Assembly: GCA_003506435.1 (NCBI GenBank)
Contig: DOAQ01000025.1
Location: forward strand, 171,359 to 235,358
Source: Prolixibacteraceae bacterium
GTDB lineage: Bacteria; Bacteroidota; Bacteroidia; Bacteroidales; Prolixibacteraceae
Direction: 5' to 3'
Length of the DNA: 64,000 bases
Under the pieces are notes generated by a model. The model had not been told where the DNA came from and did no database searches. It saw nothing but the letters and a program-made list of their open reading frames with translations. This document shows positions 1 to 8,075 of the stretch, piece by piece (positions within the stretch are counted from its first letter, which is position 1; each line of letters opens with the position of its first letter). A program made the translations under genes and the position numbers.

Positions 1-34
1 ATTATGGTGCAATTGGTGCAATTATGGTGCAATT
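1..34. repeat. Short direct repeats at window edge
   Basis: The 9-mer GGTGCAATT occurs three times (6-14, 15-23, 26-34), twice preceded by ATTAT or TTAT. It is followed by two copies of ATTCATA that run into the stop codon of the first gene. The window edge cuts the region, so it may be the end of a larger repeat. No function can be assigned. Confidence 0.5.
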
Positions 35-1350
35 CATAATTCATAATAAGAACCTGCTCCTTTAGTTTCCGATGATTTTAAAATGCCTTTATCCACCAAT
101 TCTGACAAGTCTCTTGTTGCTGTGTTCCTCGCAACTCCATAATTTGCCTGATATTCACTATTGGTAATCTTCCCGTTTTCTTTTACAAACTTTATTGCTT
201 GAATCTGTCGCTCATTTAAGCCTAATGATTTCAAGTATTCCATATCGAAAACATCTTTTCTAAACTCAACCCAAAAACCTGACATATCGTAGAAATACTT
301 TGGTTTTGGAATCCCAAACTGCACACATTCGTTTATTATTTTCAAAGTTCCTCTTCCCCATGATTCAATATATCCACTTCTAAATAGGGCATTTGCAATA
401 TCAGGATTATAAGGCTTTGAAGGGTGCTTGTCCAATAGTTTTTCAATAGTCCAGTTTTCAGGCAATTGACCTTCATTCCAAAATATTAATTTGTCATTAT
501 AAACACTAATTTGTATAGGAACACCACCGGAATAATCTTTATGTGATACTGCATTTAAGAGGGCTTCACGAACGGCATCTTTGGGATATTCGTATTTCTC
601 AACTCTGTTTAAACCTTCGTAACTTATTGATGATTTGATATATTTTGAAAAAAGCAAATCTATTGTTTTCTCAATTTGCTCGAACAAATTTCCATGAACT
701 TCGTCTTGAAACTTTAAATCGTCATCGGCTTCAAAGTAACCAATCTTGATGTAAGCACCAGAAACAAATTTATCAGGATTAGGATGAAACAAGAGTATAG
801 CTGCCCGTTTCAGATATTCATTTTCATTTAATTGCAAGTTGTCAATTAGAAGTTCATTTGAGTCGGTCAAAACGTCTTCTTCAATTCGCTGAGCCTTAAC
901 CGCTTTTTTCCTGAAAAAATCAAAAGTTTCTTTCTTTAAGTCATTAATGGAAACATTGGGAATAGGAACTGCATCCCATCGTTTACCTTTTCGTTGCAAC
1001 AAAAATTTATCAAGGGCTGCGCCTTTTAACTCCTGTTTGGTGCTCCCGCATCGATAATGATATTGCCCTTTGTAGTTGACCGGATAAGGATATGCTTCAA
1101 CTGAAATTTCAATAAACTCACCTTTTTCAGTTTGATGCAAATTGACATCAACCAGAATGCCGAGAATATCTTTTGTTTTGTTGGGAATGTCTTCAAGTAG
1201 TTTCTTCGAATCTTTGAGTCCAACAACTTCACCAACATCATTTTTGCCAATATAAATCTTGCCACCGTTGGCATTTGCAAAACCGCAAATCCATTTCAGA
1301 TATTCATCTCTCCAAGACTCTTTGTATTCAATATTTTGGTTTTCTGCCAT
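34..1350 (-). CDS. AlbA_2/Schlafen-like ATP-binding protein with C-terminal winged helix
   Basis: This 438-residue protein has three parts. Residues about 1-120 resemble the AlbA_2 (Schlafen-type, divergent AAA_4) domain, with the early motif EYKESW and the glycine-rich FANANGGKIYIG. Residues about 245-345 look like the HATPase_c_4 region of RecG-like predicted regulators (EALLNAVSHKDY, then SWGRGTLKI). The last 60 residues form a winged helix (NERQIQAIKFVKENGKITNSEY). Proteins of this build are usually annotated as ATP-binding or transcriptional regulators; some sit in defence loci, so the exact role is uncertain. Its start lies 4 bp from the stop of the upstream primase-helicase gene, so the two are probably co-transcribed. 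The sequence is AT-rich like the rest of the left island. Confidence 0.8.
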   Translation of the reverse strand: MAENQNIEYKESWRDEYLKWICGFANANGGKIYIGKNDVGEVVGLKDSKKLLEDIPNKTKDILGILVDVNLHQTEKGEFIEISVEAYPYPVNYKGQYHYRCGSTKQELKGAALDKFLLQRKGKRWDAVPIPNVSINDLKKETFDFFRKKAVKAQRIEEDVLTDSNELLIDNLQLNENEYLKRAAILLFHPNPDKFVSGAYIKIGYFEADDDLKFQDEVHGNLFEQIEKTIDLLFSKYIKSSISYEGLNRVEKYEYPKDAVREALLNAVSHKDYSGGVPIQISVYNDKLIFWNEGQLPENWTIEKLLDKHPSKPYNPDIANALFRSGYIESWGRGTLKIINECVQFGIPKPKYFYDMSGFWVEFRKDVFDMEYLKSLGLNERQIQAIKFVKENGKITNSEYQANYGVARNTATRDLSELVDKGILKSSETKGAGSYYEL

Positions 1351-1354
1351 ATAC

Positions 1355-3490
1355 TTATTTCAATAGTTTTTTATAGTAACGATTTCGTTGTTTAAACATT
1401 TTATCAAAATAGTCAATTTTTGTGTCCCGATAATCAAAAATGACTGGTGGTTTGCCGGAACGTTGAATCCGTCCGATATACTGGACAAGTTTGCCCTCAA
1501 ACGCAAATGGATAAGTAATGAAAAGGCATTCCAAATTATCAATATCAACTCCCTCTCCAAAATATTGTCCTGTGGAAATTACTATTTTGTAATGACCTTG
1601 TTTCAATTGTTCAAGTTTGCTTTTTCGGCTTTGTTCCGAATCATCACCATGAATTGTAATAGTTTCAAACTTGTCTTTAAGGTATAAATTTAGAATGTCC
1701 ACATGGGCTTTTCGTTCGGTAAGAACAAGTATTGTTTTGAAACGATTGACATTTTTTTCTATATCCTCAATAATCAATGCGTTTCGTTGAGTGTCGTGAA
1801 TTAATATCCTTGATATGGTTTCGTACTTGTCAATTTTATAATCAAACGGGGCAAAAAGATTAGTTTCCCTGATATTTATTTCAGCCTTGATGTTATTTTC
1901 CTTAATTTGTTGTTTTTGTTCGGCATTATAAAGAATATTCCCGATGTAAACATAAATCAGTTTTTCATCGTTGTTTTTCCGCTTTGGTGTGGCAGTTAAA
2001 CCATACAAATAGAACGAATTAAAATTAACCATCGCTTCCCTGAATGATTTTGCCGGAATATGGTGGCATTCGTCGACTATTATTGTTCCGAAACTATTGG
2101 CTATTTTAGAAATTTCCTCGCAACGGGTGAGCGATTGAATCATTGCAACCGTTATTTCTTTACCAATTGTAAAGTTTTGGTTACCAATTTGCCCGATTTC
2201 TCTTTTTGGTATTTTTAAAAAGCTTTGAATGCGCTCAATCCATTGGTCAAATAATTGTTTGCGATGAACAACTATTAAGGCTGGTTGTCGTTTTTGTGCA
2301 ATAATTTCAAGCCCGATAATTGTTTTGCCTGAACCAGGTGGAGAAACAATTACTCCAAAATCTTTTTCAGCGATTTTTTCTATTGCAGCTTCCTGATGAG
2401 GCAAAAGTTCAATTTCTGAATCATATTCCACAGAATCGAGCTTTTTACGATTGTCTATTACTTTGAATGAAATACTTTCCTGTTTGCAGAAATTTACAAT
2501 GTTTGCAACAAAACCTCTCGGAATAATAACTCCGTCGGTAGTTTCCTCAATCAACCTGAAATATTTTTCAATATTAAATGTTGACTTACCCATGTTCTTT
2601 TTTACCAAATAATCGGAATTGAGAAAATTCAGATTATCCCTAAGAAAGGCAATAAGTTTCTTGTTTAATTGAAAGCGTTTTAGGTAAACTTGGCTGCTGA
2701 TTTGGATTTCAACTTCGGTCGGCGTTGCCAGAATAATATTTGATTTTATTGATTCCTGAGGCTTTTGATAAAAAAAACCTTCATAAATACCTAGAAACTT
2801 TTCTTTTGAGAGTTTCTTAAAACTTGCAATCGTTTCAAATTGATTAGTAAATGGCTCAAATGTTTCAGCATCCAGAAACATCGAATTGCCATTACGAGTG
2901 GTCTTCCCATTTAAAGGCAATGCTATTAAATTACCCAGCCCTTTGCCTGAATGAAAATCCTGATTTGGGAATAACCTGTCAAAACTTGGTTCTTTTTCGA
3001 AATGCGATATTATGGTTGCTTCCCTCAATATTTCGAACATTAACTTGCGGCTTTGCTCAGCCGGAAAGTTTTCTTCAAAGAAAATCCATAAATGCCCACC
3101 ATTACCCGAGCGTGAACGTTCAATGTATGATGGTATTTCAAACTTTGAGCAGGTTTGATGCAGTTTTAATATAGAATCTTTCCAGTTTTCCTCATCAAAA
3201 TCGGCGGCTATGAAATGGGAAGTATTGTCTTCTAAAAGTGGATAAATCCCAACAGTTTCCTTCCCTAACAAATGATTCTGAATTGCTTCATCGCCAAAAG
3301 GTAAAAACTCCTTTTTTGTATAATCTTTGAACGAACCTCCGGCAGCTTTGTGTTTATTGTACTCGCTCCAATCAACCTTGTAAGCAGGCATATAACCACT
3401 TTTCCCGTCTTTTTCCCAACGAACGGCATAAACATCTTGCCGACCTTGAAAGAGGGATTTAAGAAGGGTTATATGGTTTTGGTTGTTCAT
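1355..3490 (-). CDS. TOTE-type AEP primase domain fused to SF2 helicase
   Basis: This is a 711-residue fusion. The N-terminal part (about 35-240) resembles the archaeo-eukaryotic primase-like domain of TOTE conflict proteins: an acidic pair D97-x-D99 in FIAADFDEE, a glycine-rich SGNGGHLWIFF strand near 127-138, and FPNQD followed by GKGLGNLIALP near 175-192. The C-terminal part (about 360-711) is a superfamily 2 helicase with Walker A SPPGSGKT (383-390), DECH (473-476), LTATPKR (498-504) and a motif VI GRIQRSGK near the end. Such fusions are proposed to act on invading nucleic acids; no nuclease domain is evident here, but one could be supplied by another protein. It is the first gene of a tight two-gene unit with the AlbA_2 protein. 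Domain assignment is by motif recognition only. Confidence 0.8.
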   Translation of the reverse strand: MNNQNHITLLKSLFQGRQDVYAVRWEKDGKSGYMPAYKVDWSEYNKHKAAGGSFKDYTKKEFLPFGDEAIQNHLLGKETVGIYPLLEDNTSHFIAADFDEENWKDSILKLHQTCSKFEIPSYIERSRSGNGGHLWIFFEENFPAEQSRKLMFEILREATIISHFEKEPSFDRLFPNQDFHSGKGLGNLIALPLNGKTTRNGNSMFLDAETFEPFTNQFETIASFKKLSKEKFLGIYEGFFYQKPQESIKSNIILATPTEVEIQISSQVYLKRFQLNKKLIAFLRDNLNFLNSDYLVKKNMGKSTFNIEKYFRLIEETTDGVIIPRGFVANIVNFCKQESISFKVIDNRKKLDSVEYDSEIELLPHQEAAIEKIAEKDFGVIVSPPGSGKTIIGLEIIAQKRQPALIVVHRKQLFDQWIERIQSFLKIPKREIGQIGNQNFTIGKEITVAMIQSLTRCEEISKIANSFGTIIVDECHHIPAKSFREAMVNFNSFYLYGLTATPKRKNNDEKLIYVYIGNILYNAEQKQQIKENNIKAEINIRETNLFAPFDYKIDKYETISRILIHDTQRNALIIEDIEKNVNRFKTILVLTERKAHVDILNLYLKDKFETITIHGDDSEQSRKSKLEQLKQGHYKIVISTGQYFGEGVDIDNLECLFITYPFAFEGKLVQYIGRIQRSGKPPVIFDYRDTKIDYFDKMFKQRNRYYKKLLK

Positions 3491-3802
3491 TTTCCTTGAC
3501 TAACTCTATTTTTAACTGTCTCTATGATTTCTCTTAATTGATAAATTTCAAAAATACAAGTTTATTATCTATCTAGTACCGTGGGCGTTGGCAAAATTGC
3601 ACTCTTTGGAAAAGCTTTGGTTTGTGTGGCTTTGCCAATGTGTGCAATGTGGGTGGGGTTTCCTTCTTCTCTTTTGCGGGCAGGAAGAAAAAAACAAAAT
3701 AAATTTCCATCAAAATTGCACTATCCTGTCAAAAAACTAAATCCTTTCTTATTTCAATTTTATCTTTACTGTATCAGGTTGTCGCTGTCTTTTTACACAC
3801 TT
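3491..3802. other. Intergenic region with interlocked inverted repeats
   Basis: No credible gene is seen between the primase-helicase start and the last cassette site. At 3589-3649 two inverted repeat pairs interlock: TTGGCAAA pairs with TTTGCCAA, and ATTGCAC with GTGCAAT, in the order 1-2-1'-2'. The tag GTTAACGGCAAGTG read on the minus strand at about 3798-3811 would start another cassette, but no complementary partner is found here. The array therefore appears to end at 3803. A plus-strand reading frame through 3581-3937 runs across the repeat and is not convincing as a gene. Confidence 0.5.
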
Positions 3803-3953
3803 GCCGTTAACGTTCGAAACTATATGCAGTTCCTTAGATTGCGGGTTGCTTTCCTGTCGAATCCCGATGCTCCCGAGGCCTCGGGATTGCGGGCTGTGAA
3901 CTTCCAAATCTGCACCGAAACGGCAATTGACATATAGTTTTTGTTAACGCCAG
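3803..3953 (-). other. attC-like recombination site 5 (distal end of array)
   Basis: Read on the minus strand, the site begins GCGTTAACAAAAACTATATG and ends CATATAGTTTCGAACGTTAAC. Its outer arms (AACTATATG/CATATAGTT) pair, and CGGCAATTG faces the near match at the other end. The centre holds the perfect palindrome CCCGAGGCCTCGGG. The boundary triplets AAC and GTT and the single-gene spacing match the build of integron attC sites. It is nearly identical to the site at 4535-4688. Confidence 0.7.
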
Positions 3954-3955
3954 GC

Positions 3956-4471
3956 TTATTTCGTCGATACAATTCCTTTGAATCTTTTTGATTGAGTGTA
4001 AATTGTCGCACCAAGTAATTTCCATTCTACAATTCCAACTACAAAATATTGGAATTTATTGTTGTCGTCTGTCGTGTATACTTTTATTGTATTTGGTCTC
4101 CAAATTGTCCCACTAGTAAAACCAGTTATCGTGGAATATGCTGATATTGGAATATTTGTGAGACCTTGTTTGTCCGTCCCATATTTTACTCCTAAGTTTT
4201 TTTTTGAAATCCAATTATCTTCTAAAATAATTTGGACAAAGTAGGTTGCATATCGACTTAAGCTGTCCTCCGATGCAAAAAACCATGAGTTTATTTCATT
4301 TGAATTTGCCCCTTTGTTATAGCTGTCTTTTGCTGGTTGTCCAAGAACTGAAAGAAGACCAAGAACGAAAAAAACAGCAGCAAATAGTCCTATTTTTTCT
4401 TTAACTAATTTTGTAGCCCTGAAACAAATAACTAAAAATAGATTACAAGTCCAAGATTTAATATACCCCAA
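3956..4471 (-). CDS. Hypothetical membrane-anchored cassette protein
   Basis: This 171-residue reading frame fills the cassette between the sites at 3803 and 4535, and its stop lies 3 bp from the cassette tag. It has one hydrophobic segment (LFAAVFFVLGLLSVLG, about residues 29-44) followed by a soluble, aromatic-rich domain (FFASEDSLSRYATYFVQ and later YFVVGIVEWKLLG), so the C-terminal domain is probably outside the cytoplasmic membrane. The only start in frame is TTG at 4471; a nearby ATG is in another frame. The start is therefore uncertain, and an N-terminal frameshift is possible. I do not recognise the family. Confidence 0.6.
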   Translation of the reverse strand: MGYIKSWTCNLFLVICFRATKLVKEKIGLFAAVFFVLGLLSVLGQPAKDSYNKGANSNEINSWFFASEDSLSRYATYFVQIILEDNWISKKNLGVKYGTDKQGLTNIPISAYSTITGFTSGTIWRPNTIKVYTTDDNNKFQYFVVGIVEWKLLGATIYTQSKRFKGIVSTK

Positions 4472-4534
4472 ATTAAATATAGCATACTCGTTTTGTTTTG
4501 GTTGTCATTATGTCGTTGTGCCTGTCTGTCAAAA

Positions 4535-4688
4535 GCTTGCCGTTAACGTTCGAAACTATATGCAGTTCCTTAGATTGCGGGTTGCTTTCCTGTCGAACCC
4601 CGATGCTCCCGAGGCCTCGGGATTGCGGGCTGCGAACTTCCAAATCTGCACCGAAACGGCAATTATCATATATTTTTTGTTAGCGGTA
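4535..4688 (-). other. attC-like recombination site 4
   Basis: On the minus strand the site starts TACCGCTAACAAAAAATATATG and ends CATATAGTTTCGAACGTTAACGG. The first ten bases complement the GTTAGCGGTA tag that starts the upstream cassette (at 5762). Its interior matches the site at 3803-3953 almost base for base, including CCCGAGGCCTCGGG. Confidence 0.7.
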
Positions 4689-4692
4689 GTTT

Positions 4693-4953
4693 TTATTTCA
4701 AGTTTCGAGATTTCAACTCTTTTTCAATTTCGTTTTCTATAATCTTATTATTAGTTGAATTTTTAATTATTACATATGCCAATATTAGAGGAAAGAACGT
4801 GAAAAATTCTAATCCATTTTTTACAGCACTATAAATTGCAATCCCAATAGTAAAACCAACAATTGAAGCATCAATTATTTTATTGGTCTTTAATTTCTTT
4901 ATTTTATGCAAAAGTTCTTGGTCGCTTAAGTCTGTCAAGTTTTCTGTTTTCAT
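4693..4953 (-). CDS. Small two-helix membrane protein
   Basis: This 86-residue protein has a charged N-terminus (MKTENLTDLSDQELLHKIKK), two hydrophobic segments (about IIDASIVGFTIGIAIYSAV and FFTFFPLILAYVII) and a charged C-terminal helix. It starts 3 bp after the DUF3667 gene stops and shares that gene's cassette. The stop lies about 5 bp from the attC-like site. It resembles small hypothetical proteins of Bacteroidota, with no function known to me. Confidence 0.65.
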   Translation of the reverse strand: MKTENLTDLSDQELLHKIKKLKTNKIIDASIVGFTIGIAIYSAVKNGLEFFTFFPLILAYVIIKNSTNNKIIENEIEKELKSRNLK

Positions 4954-4956
4954 ATA

Positions 4957-5685
4957 TCATTTTTTTATCAAGTCAATTATAATTCCGATGCAAAGAAATA
5001 CAAAAGTGAAAGTAATCATTCCTAATAAATAAGAGATAAGAGCTTTCACATAGTTTGCTATTTTTCCTTTGTCAAAGAATTGTCCAATAGCATAAGTGGC
5101 ATAAATTAATCCCACAAAAACTCCAATTGACATAAAATCAATATGACTCAAACAATGAATAATTGCAAATACTGCAAGAATTAACATTCCAATACCCATT
5201 ATAAAGCAAAGGAGGATTAAAATTTCAAAAAAGTTATATGGATATTTCCTGAAAAAAACTTTTATCCACAATCCAATAAAAACAGCCATAATAATGTTTG
5301 CATAACCATAGTTTTCTTGTACCCATTTAAAAATTGCAAGCGTTACCGTCTTTGTATCTTCTAAACCTTCTATTACTCCATCAACCGCTCCTTCTTCAAA
5401 ATGAAAAATCCTAACAATTATTGTGTAAATTAAAGAGGTAATCAGGATAAACATGATTGGTTTCACAAGACGATTTCTGTCTTCTGAAATAAATGCACTA
5501 ATATTTTTTCCAGGTCTTATAAGTAATTCCTTTATTGTGTATAGAAATCCTTTTTGAAAATTCAAAACACTTGTAATTTCAGATAATATATAGCGACCAT
5601 TTATCCTTTCTAATTTCTGTGGATGTCCGCAATTAGAACAATAATTGCCTTCAAATTCACTATCGCATTTTTTACAGATATTCAT
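4957..5685 (-). CDS. DUF3667 zinc-ribbon membrane protein
   Basis: The 242-residue protein starts with a zinc ribbon: CKKC near residues 4-7 and CSNCG near 16-20. The next stretch (ITSVLNFQKGFLYTIKELLIRPGKNI) is typical of DUF3667 proteins. About five membrane segments follow, from PIMFILITSLIYTIIV through a C-terminal LGMITFTFVFLCIGIII. Family members are Bacteroidota membrane proteins of unknown role. The gene is first in the two-gene cassette bounded by tags GTTAGCGGTA (5762) and TACCGCTAAC (4688), and is followed after 3 bp by the 86-residue membrane protein. Confidence 0.8.
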   Translation of the reverse strand: MNICKKCDSEFEGNYCSNCGHPQKLERINGRYILSEITSVLNFQKGFLYTIKELLIRPGKNISAFISEDRNRLVKPIMFILITSLIYTIIVRIFHFEEGAVDGVIEGLEDTKTVTLAIFKWVQENYGYANIIMAVFIGLWIKVFFRKYPYNFFEILILLCFIMGIGMLILAVFAIIHCLSHIDFMSIGVFVGLIYATYAIGQFFDKGKIANYVKALISYLLGMITFTFVFLCIGIIIDLIKK

Positions 5686-5752
5686 TGATGTTTATGTTTT
5701 TGTCAATCATTTGGGACTTTAAATTTCAATAAGCAGGTGGCTTTCATTAAAT

Positions 5753-5890
5753 TACCGCTAACGTTCGGAACTATATGCAGTTGCCGACTGCGGGTTGCTT
5801 TCCTGTCGAGCCACGCCGCCGTTGTTGCGGGCTACACAGCTTGTTGTCAGCACGGAAACGGCAATTGACATATAGTTTTTGTTATGTGCC
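5753..5890 (-). other. attC-like recombination site 3
   Basis: Minus-strand ends are GGCACATAACAAAAAC and GAACGTTAGCGGTA. The arms AACTATATG/CATATAGTT and CAATTGCCG/CGGCAACTG pair with an extra-helical offset, as in attC hairpins. The first ten bases complement the GTTATGTGCC tag of the preceding cassette at 6561-6552. The interior differs from the two sites to the left, but the outer arms are shared. Confidence 0.7.
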
Positions 5891-5893
5891 GTT

Positions 5894-6493
5894 TTATATT
5901 AGGTCAAATCCGTGCCATATTGATGGATTAGTAATAATGTTTGCGATTATATTTGAACATATATCAACTCCAAATTTTTTCAAACTTTCAAAAATTCTAT
6001 TTTTTGCCTTTACTGGGTCTTTCTCTTCTCTTGCAATTTCTTTCAATTCCTTGAATTGTTTTCCACTAATCTCATCCCTTATTGATTCGATAAAAATCTC
6101 GATAATTTGCTTTTGAAATTGTTTTTGTTCTTGAGTCTGCTCTTGATTTTGAGAAACATGTAAGGTTATTGAATTGTCCATTGAATTATTTGGTGAAGTT
6201 GGCAATCCAATCTTTGAAATCTGATTTACTAATGTTTCTATAAAGATTTTTAGAGATTTTTTTTCTCTTTCAAGTGTAATTCCGCTTATTCCAATATCTC
6301 TTTTTGAACTCACAAGCATGAATACATTATTTCTTATTCGTGTTAAATCGACTTTAAAAGCGTCACTGGCTGGAAAATAATCTACTATTATTGAATGAAC
6401 TGAATTAGTTATCTGATATAATTTTTCTCTGTCCAGATGCTCGATTGAATCATTATATTCACTTAAAAGCAAAATAATTTTATCTGTGTCCAT
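5894..6493 (-). CDS. Hypothetical soluble cassette protein
   Basis: This 199-residue protein has no signal peptide or membrane segment. The N-terminal half is helical. A glutamine-rich linker (QNQEQTQEQKQFQKQ, about 115-130) looks like a coiled coil. The C-terminal part is a compact helical domain ending NIIANIITNPSIWHG. That linker-plus-helix end resembles tails of several uncharacterised accessory proteins, but I cannot name the family. The gene alone fills its cassette: the ATG is about 60 bp after the GTTATGTGCC tag and the stop is 3 bp before the GGCACATAAC tag. The tight fit supports it as a real cassette gene. Confidence 0.7.
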   Translation of the reverse strand: MDTDKIILLLSEYNDSIEHLDREKLYQITNSVHSIIVDYFPASDAFKVDLTRIRNNVFMLVSSKRDIGISGITLEREKKSLKIFIETLVNQISKIGLPTSPNNSMDNSITLHVSQNQEQTQEQKQFQKQIIEIFIESIRDEISGKQFKELKEIAREEKDPVKAKNRIFESLKKFGVDICSNIIANIITNPSIWHGFDLI

Positions 6494-6551
6494 ATTATTG
6501 TATTAAAAGATTTTAACTCTAATTATATATGCCTCTGTGTCTGTTTTAAAT

Positions 6552-6752
6552 GGCACATAACGGTTGGTGCAAGTGGAGTGCGGGATTTTGAAACGGTTCC
6601 CAGTCAAACCTGCACGGAGCCAAGCCGGCGTACTACTAAATATCATTTAAAATCCGTCATCCGTCAAAGACGGATTGGCGGTGGTTAAACAGGGCGCAAA
6701 CGCTGGAACACCACGCCCGCCCGCATTACATTTGCACATTGTTATGGGGGCG
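6552..6752 (-). other. attC-like recombination site 2
   Basis: On the minus strand the site reads CCCCCATAACAATGTGCAAATG ... CACTTGCACCAACCGTTATGTGCC. The arms GTGCAA/TTGCAC and CCCGCA/TGCGGG pair across about 150 bp of loop. The loop contains a second short inverted repeat (ATCCGTC/GACGGAT near 6652-6675). Sequence differs from the sites to the left, but the end geometry is the same. Confidence 0.7.
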
Positions 6753-6782
6753 TTTTTTTTGTTTTTTTCATTGCCACAACGA

Positions 6783-7139
6783 TTACTTTCCTTCAATAAT
6801 TTGCTTTAATTTTAGATTTATGCTGTCAAATTTTTCTGATAAATCTTTGCTAAATTGATTTTGAGGAATACTTAATAAGTTGAATTTTCCACTCGTTTCA
6901 AAATGTTCTATGATTTTAAGTGAAGTAGAAATATCATTTGTAAGTTCCATTTTATTCATTTCTTGGAACATTTCCACCAGTCCTTTTTGAGTGCCAGAAA
7001 GTAAATTGTAATTTTTATTTTCATGCAGACTTTCTTCTAACAGTTTTTTTAGTTTAGCTGCTCTTTCTTCGGGAGTTTGCAATTCTGTAACTGAAGATTC
7101 TAAACTGTCAAGTAGCTTTATTATAAGTGCTTTATTCAT
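6783..7139 (-). CDS. Hypothetical small helical protein
   Basis: A 118-residue soluble protein, predicted mainly helical from its leucine and lysine spacing (LLDSLESSVTELQTPEERAAKLKKLLEE). There is no signal peptide. It is the last of five genes in one cassette and starts 5 bp after the stop of the 103-residue membrane protein, so it is probably translated from the same message. The family is not recognised. Confidence 0.6.
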   Translation of the reverse strand: MNKALIIKLLDSLESSVTELQTPEERAAKLKKLLEESLHENKNYNLLSGTQKGLVEMFQEMNKMELTNDISTSLKIIEHFETSGKFNLLSIPQNQFSKDLSEKFDSINLKLKQIIEGK

Positions 7140-7144
7140 TAAAT

Positions 7145-7456
7145 TTAAATTTTAGTTTTTCTGAATTTCAGATATTTTAATGTAAACGTTATCCCGCCAA
7201 TAAGTATCATCATTGGCAATGTTTCAGCGAGTAATCCAACAATACCAAAAAATGAAAAAAAGTCATTAGAGTTTTCAAAGTACATGCTTTCAATACCTTT
7301 AATTAATGCAGTTATTATCCATGTTGGAATAAAAACTAAAAACAACAAACTCCCCAGCTTTTTATATTTTTTTGAGAAGTAAGCAAAAAATCCAAGGGTC
7401 AATCCAACAATAATAACCCAAATTGCATATCCAATCATTAATCTTGTGTCTTCCAT
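7145..7456 (-). CDS. Hypothetical three-helix membrane protein
   Basis: A 103-residue protein with three clear hydrophobic segments: MIGYAIWVIIVGLTLGFFAYF, LGSLLFLVFIPTWIITALI and FGIVGLLAETLPMMILIGG. The C-terminus is basic (LKYLKFRKTKI), which suggests it faces the cytoplasm. It lies 6 bp after the preceding gene and 5 bp before the next in the five-gene cassette. No family is recognised. Confidence 0.6.
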   Translation of the reverse strand: MEDTRLMIGYAIWVIIVGLTLGFFAYFSKKYKKLGSLLFLVFIPTWIITALIKGIESMYFENSNDFFSFFGIVGLLAETLPMMILIGGITFTLKYLKFRKTKI

Positions 7457-7462
7457 TTTTAT

Positions 7463-8071
7463 TTAGTTTTTAACATTTTCAATTTCAGCGTATTTATTCT
7501 CAATTTTATCCATGATTCTCTGAGCAATTTTCTCGAAGTTTTCATCAGAGTCAATGTAATACACACTTGCAAGTAAAATGTGATTTTTGTATCTAATCCC
7601 CTTCATTTTTGCTTTATATTTTTTCGGCGAACAATTTGAGCTTGCTGTATAATTTATTTCCTCGTAATTATCGAAAGGAGGTAATTTTTCAACTTTAATG
7701 TCTTTACATTTTAAATTATAAAGAACTTGATTCAAAATAGCGTTTGCACTTTTATCTAAATCCCAGTTTTCATAAACTCCTTGTTTTGCATCCATGTATG
7801 TGCACATAAAATGAAAATCGTTCAAATTCATTTCATAAATGTGCACTTCATTGCATATTTCTTTATATTTTTCCTTTCCTTTTTCAATTTCGGAGAAATT
7901 TTCAGTCCATTTTTCCGGTAATTGTAAGAAATACCAATCGACTCTTTCCGTAACCCAGGGACTTGTCAAATAATAGCTTGAGTCTTTTGGTTTTGTGTTG
8001 TTTAAGCTACTGAAATATATTAGCAGAACCAAGCCAATTATTCCGATTATGATTGCGTTTTTTTTATTCAT
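7463..8071 (-). CDS. Hypothetical membrane-anchored extracytoplasmic protein
   Basis: This 202-residue protein has an N-terminal hydrophobic anchor (NAIIIGIIGLVLLIYFSS, residues 4-21) without a lipobox cysteine. A soluble domain with four cysteines follows (in KYKEICNEV, FHFMCTYM, NLKCKDIK and SSNCSPKK), which could form disulphides outside the membrane. The ending with MDKIENKY suggests a helical tail. It is the third gene of the five-gene cassette, 4 bp after its upstream neighbour. Function unknown. Confidence 0.6.
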   Translation of the reverse strand: MNKKNAIIIGIIGLVLLIYFSSLNNTKPKDSSYYLTSPWVTERVDWYFLQLPEKWTENFSEIEKGKEKYKEICNEVHIYEMNLNDFHFMCTYMDAKQGVYENWDLDKSANAILNQVLYNLKCKDIKVEKLPPFDNYEEINYTASSNCSPKKYKAKMKGIRYKNHILLASVYYIDSDENFEKIAQRIMDKIENKYAEIENVKN

Positions 8072-8075
8072 AGAA

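Noticed and set aside
3581..3937. Plus-strand open frame of 118 codons
   Set aside because: It runs through the interlocked repeats and an attC-like site, with a partial copy of the same peptide at 4518-4742, so it is a by-product of the repeated DNA.
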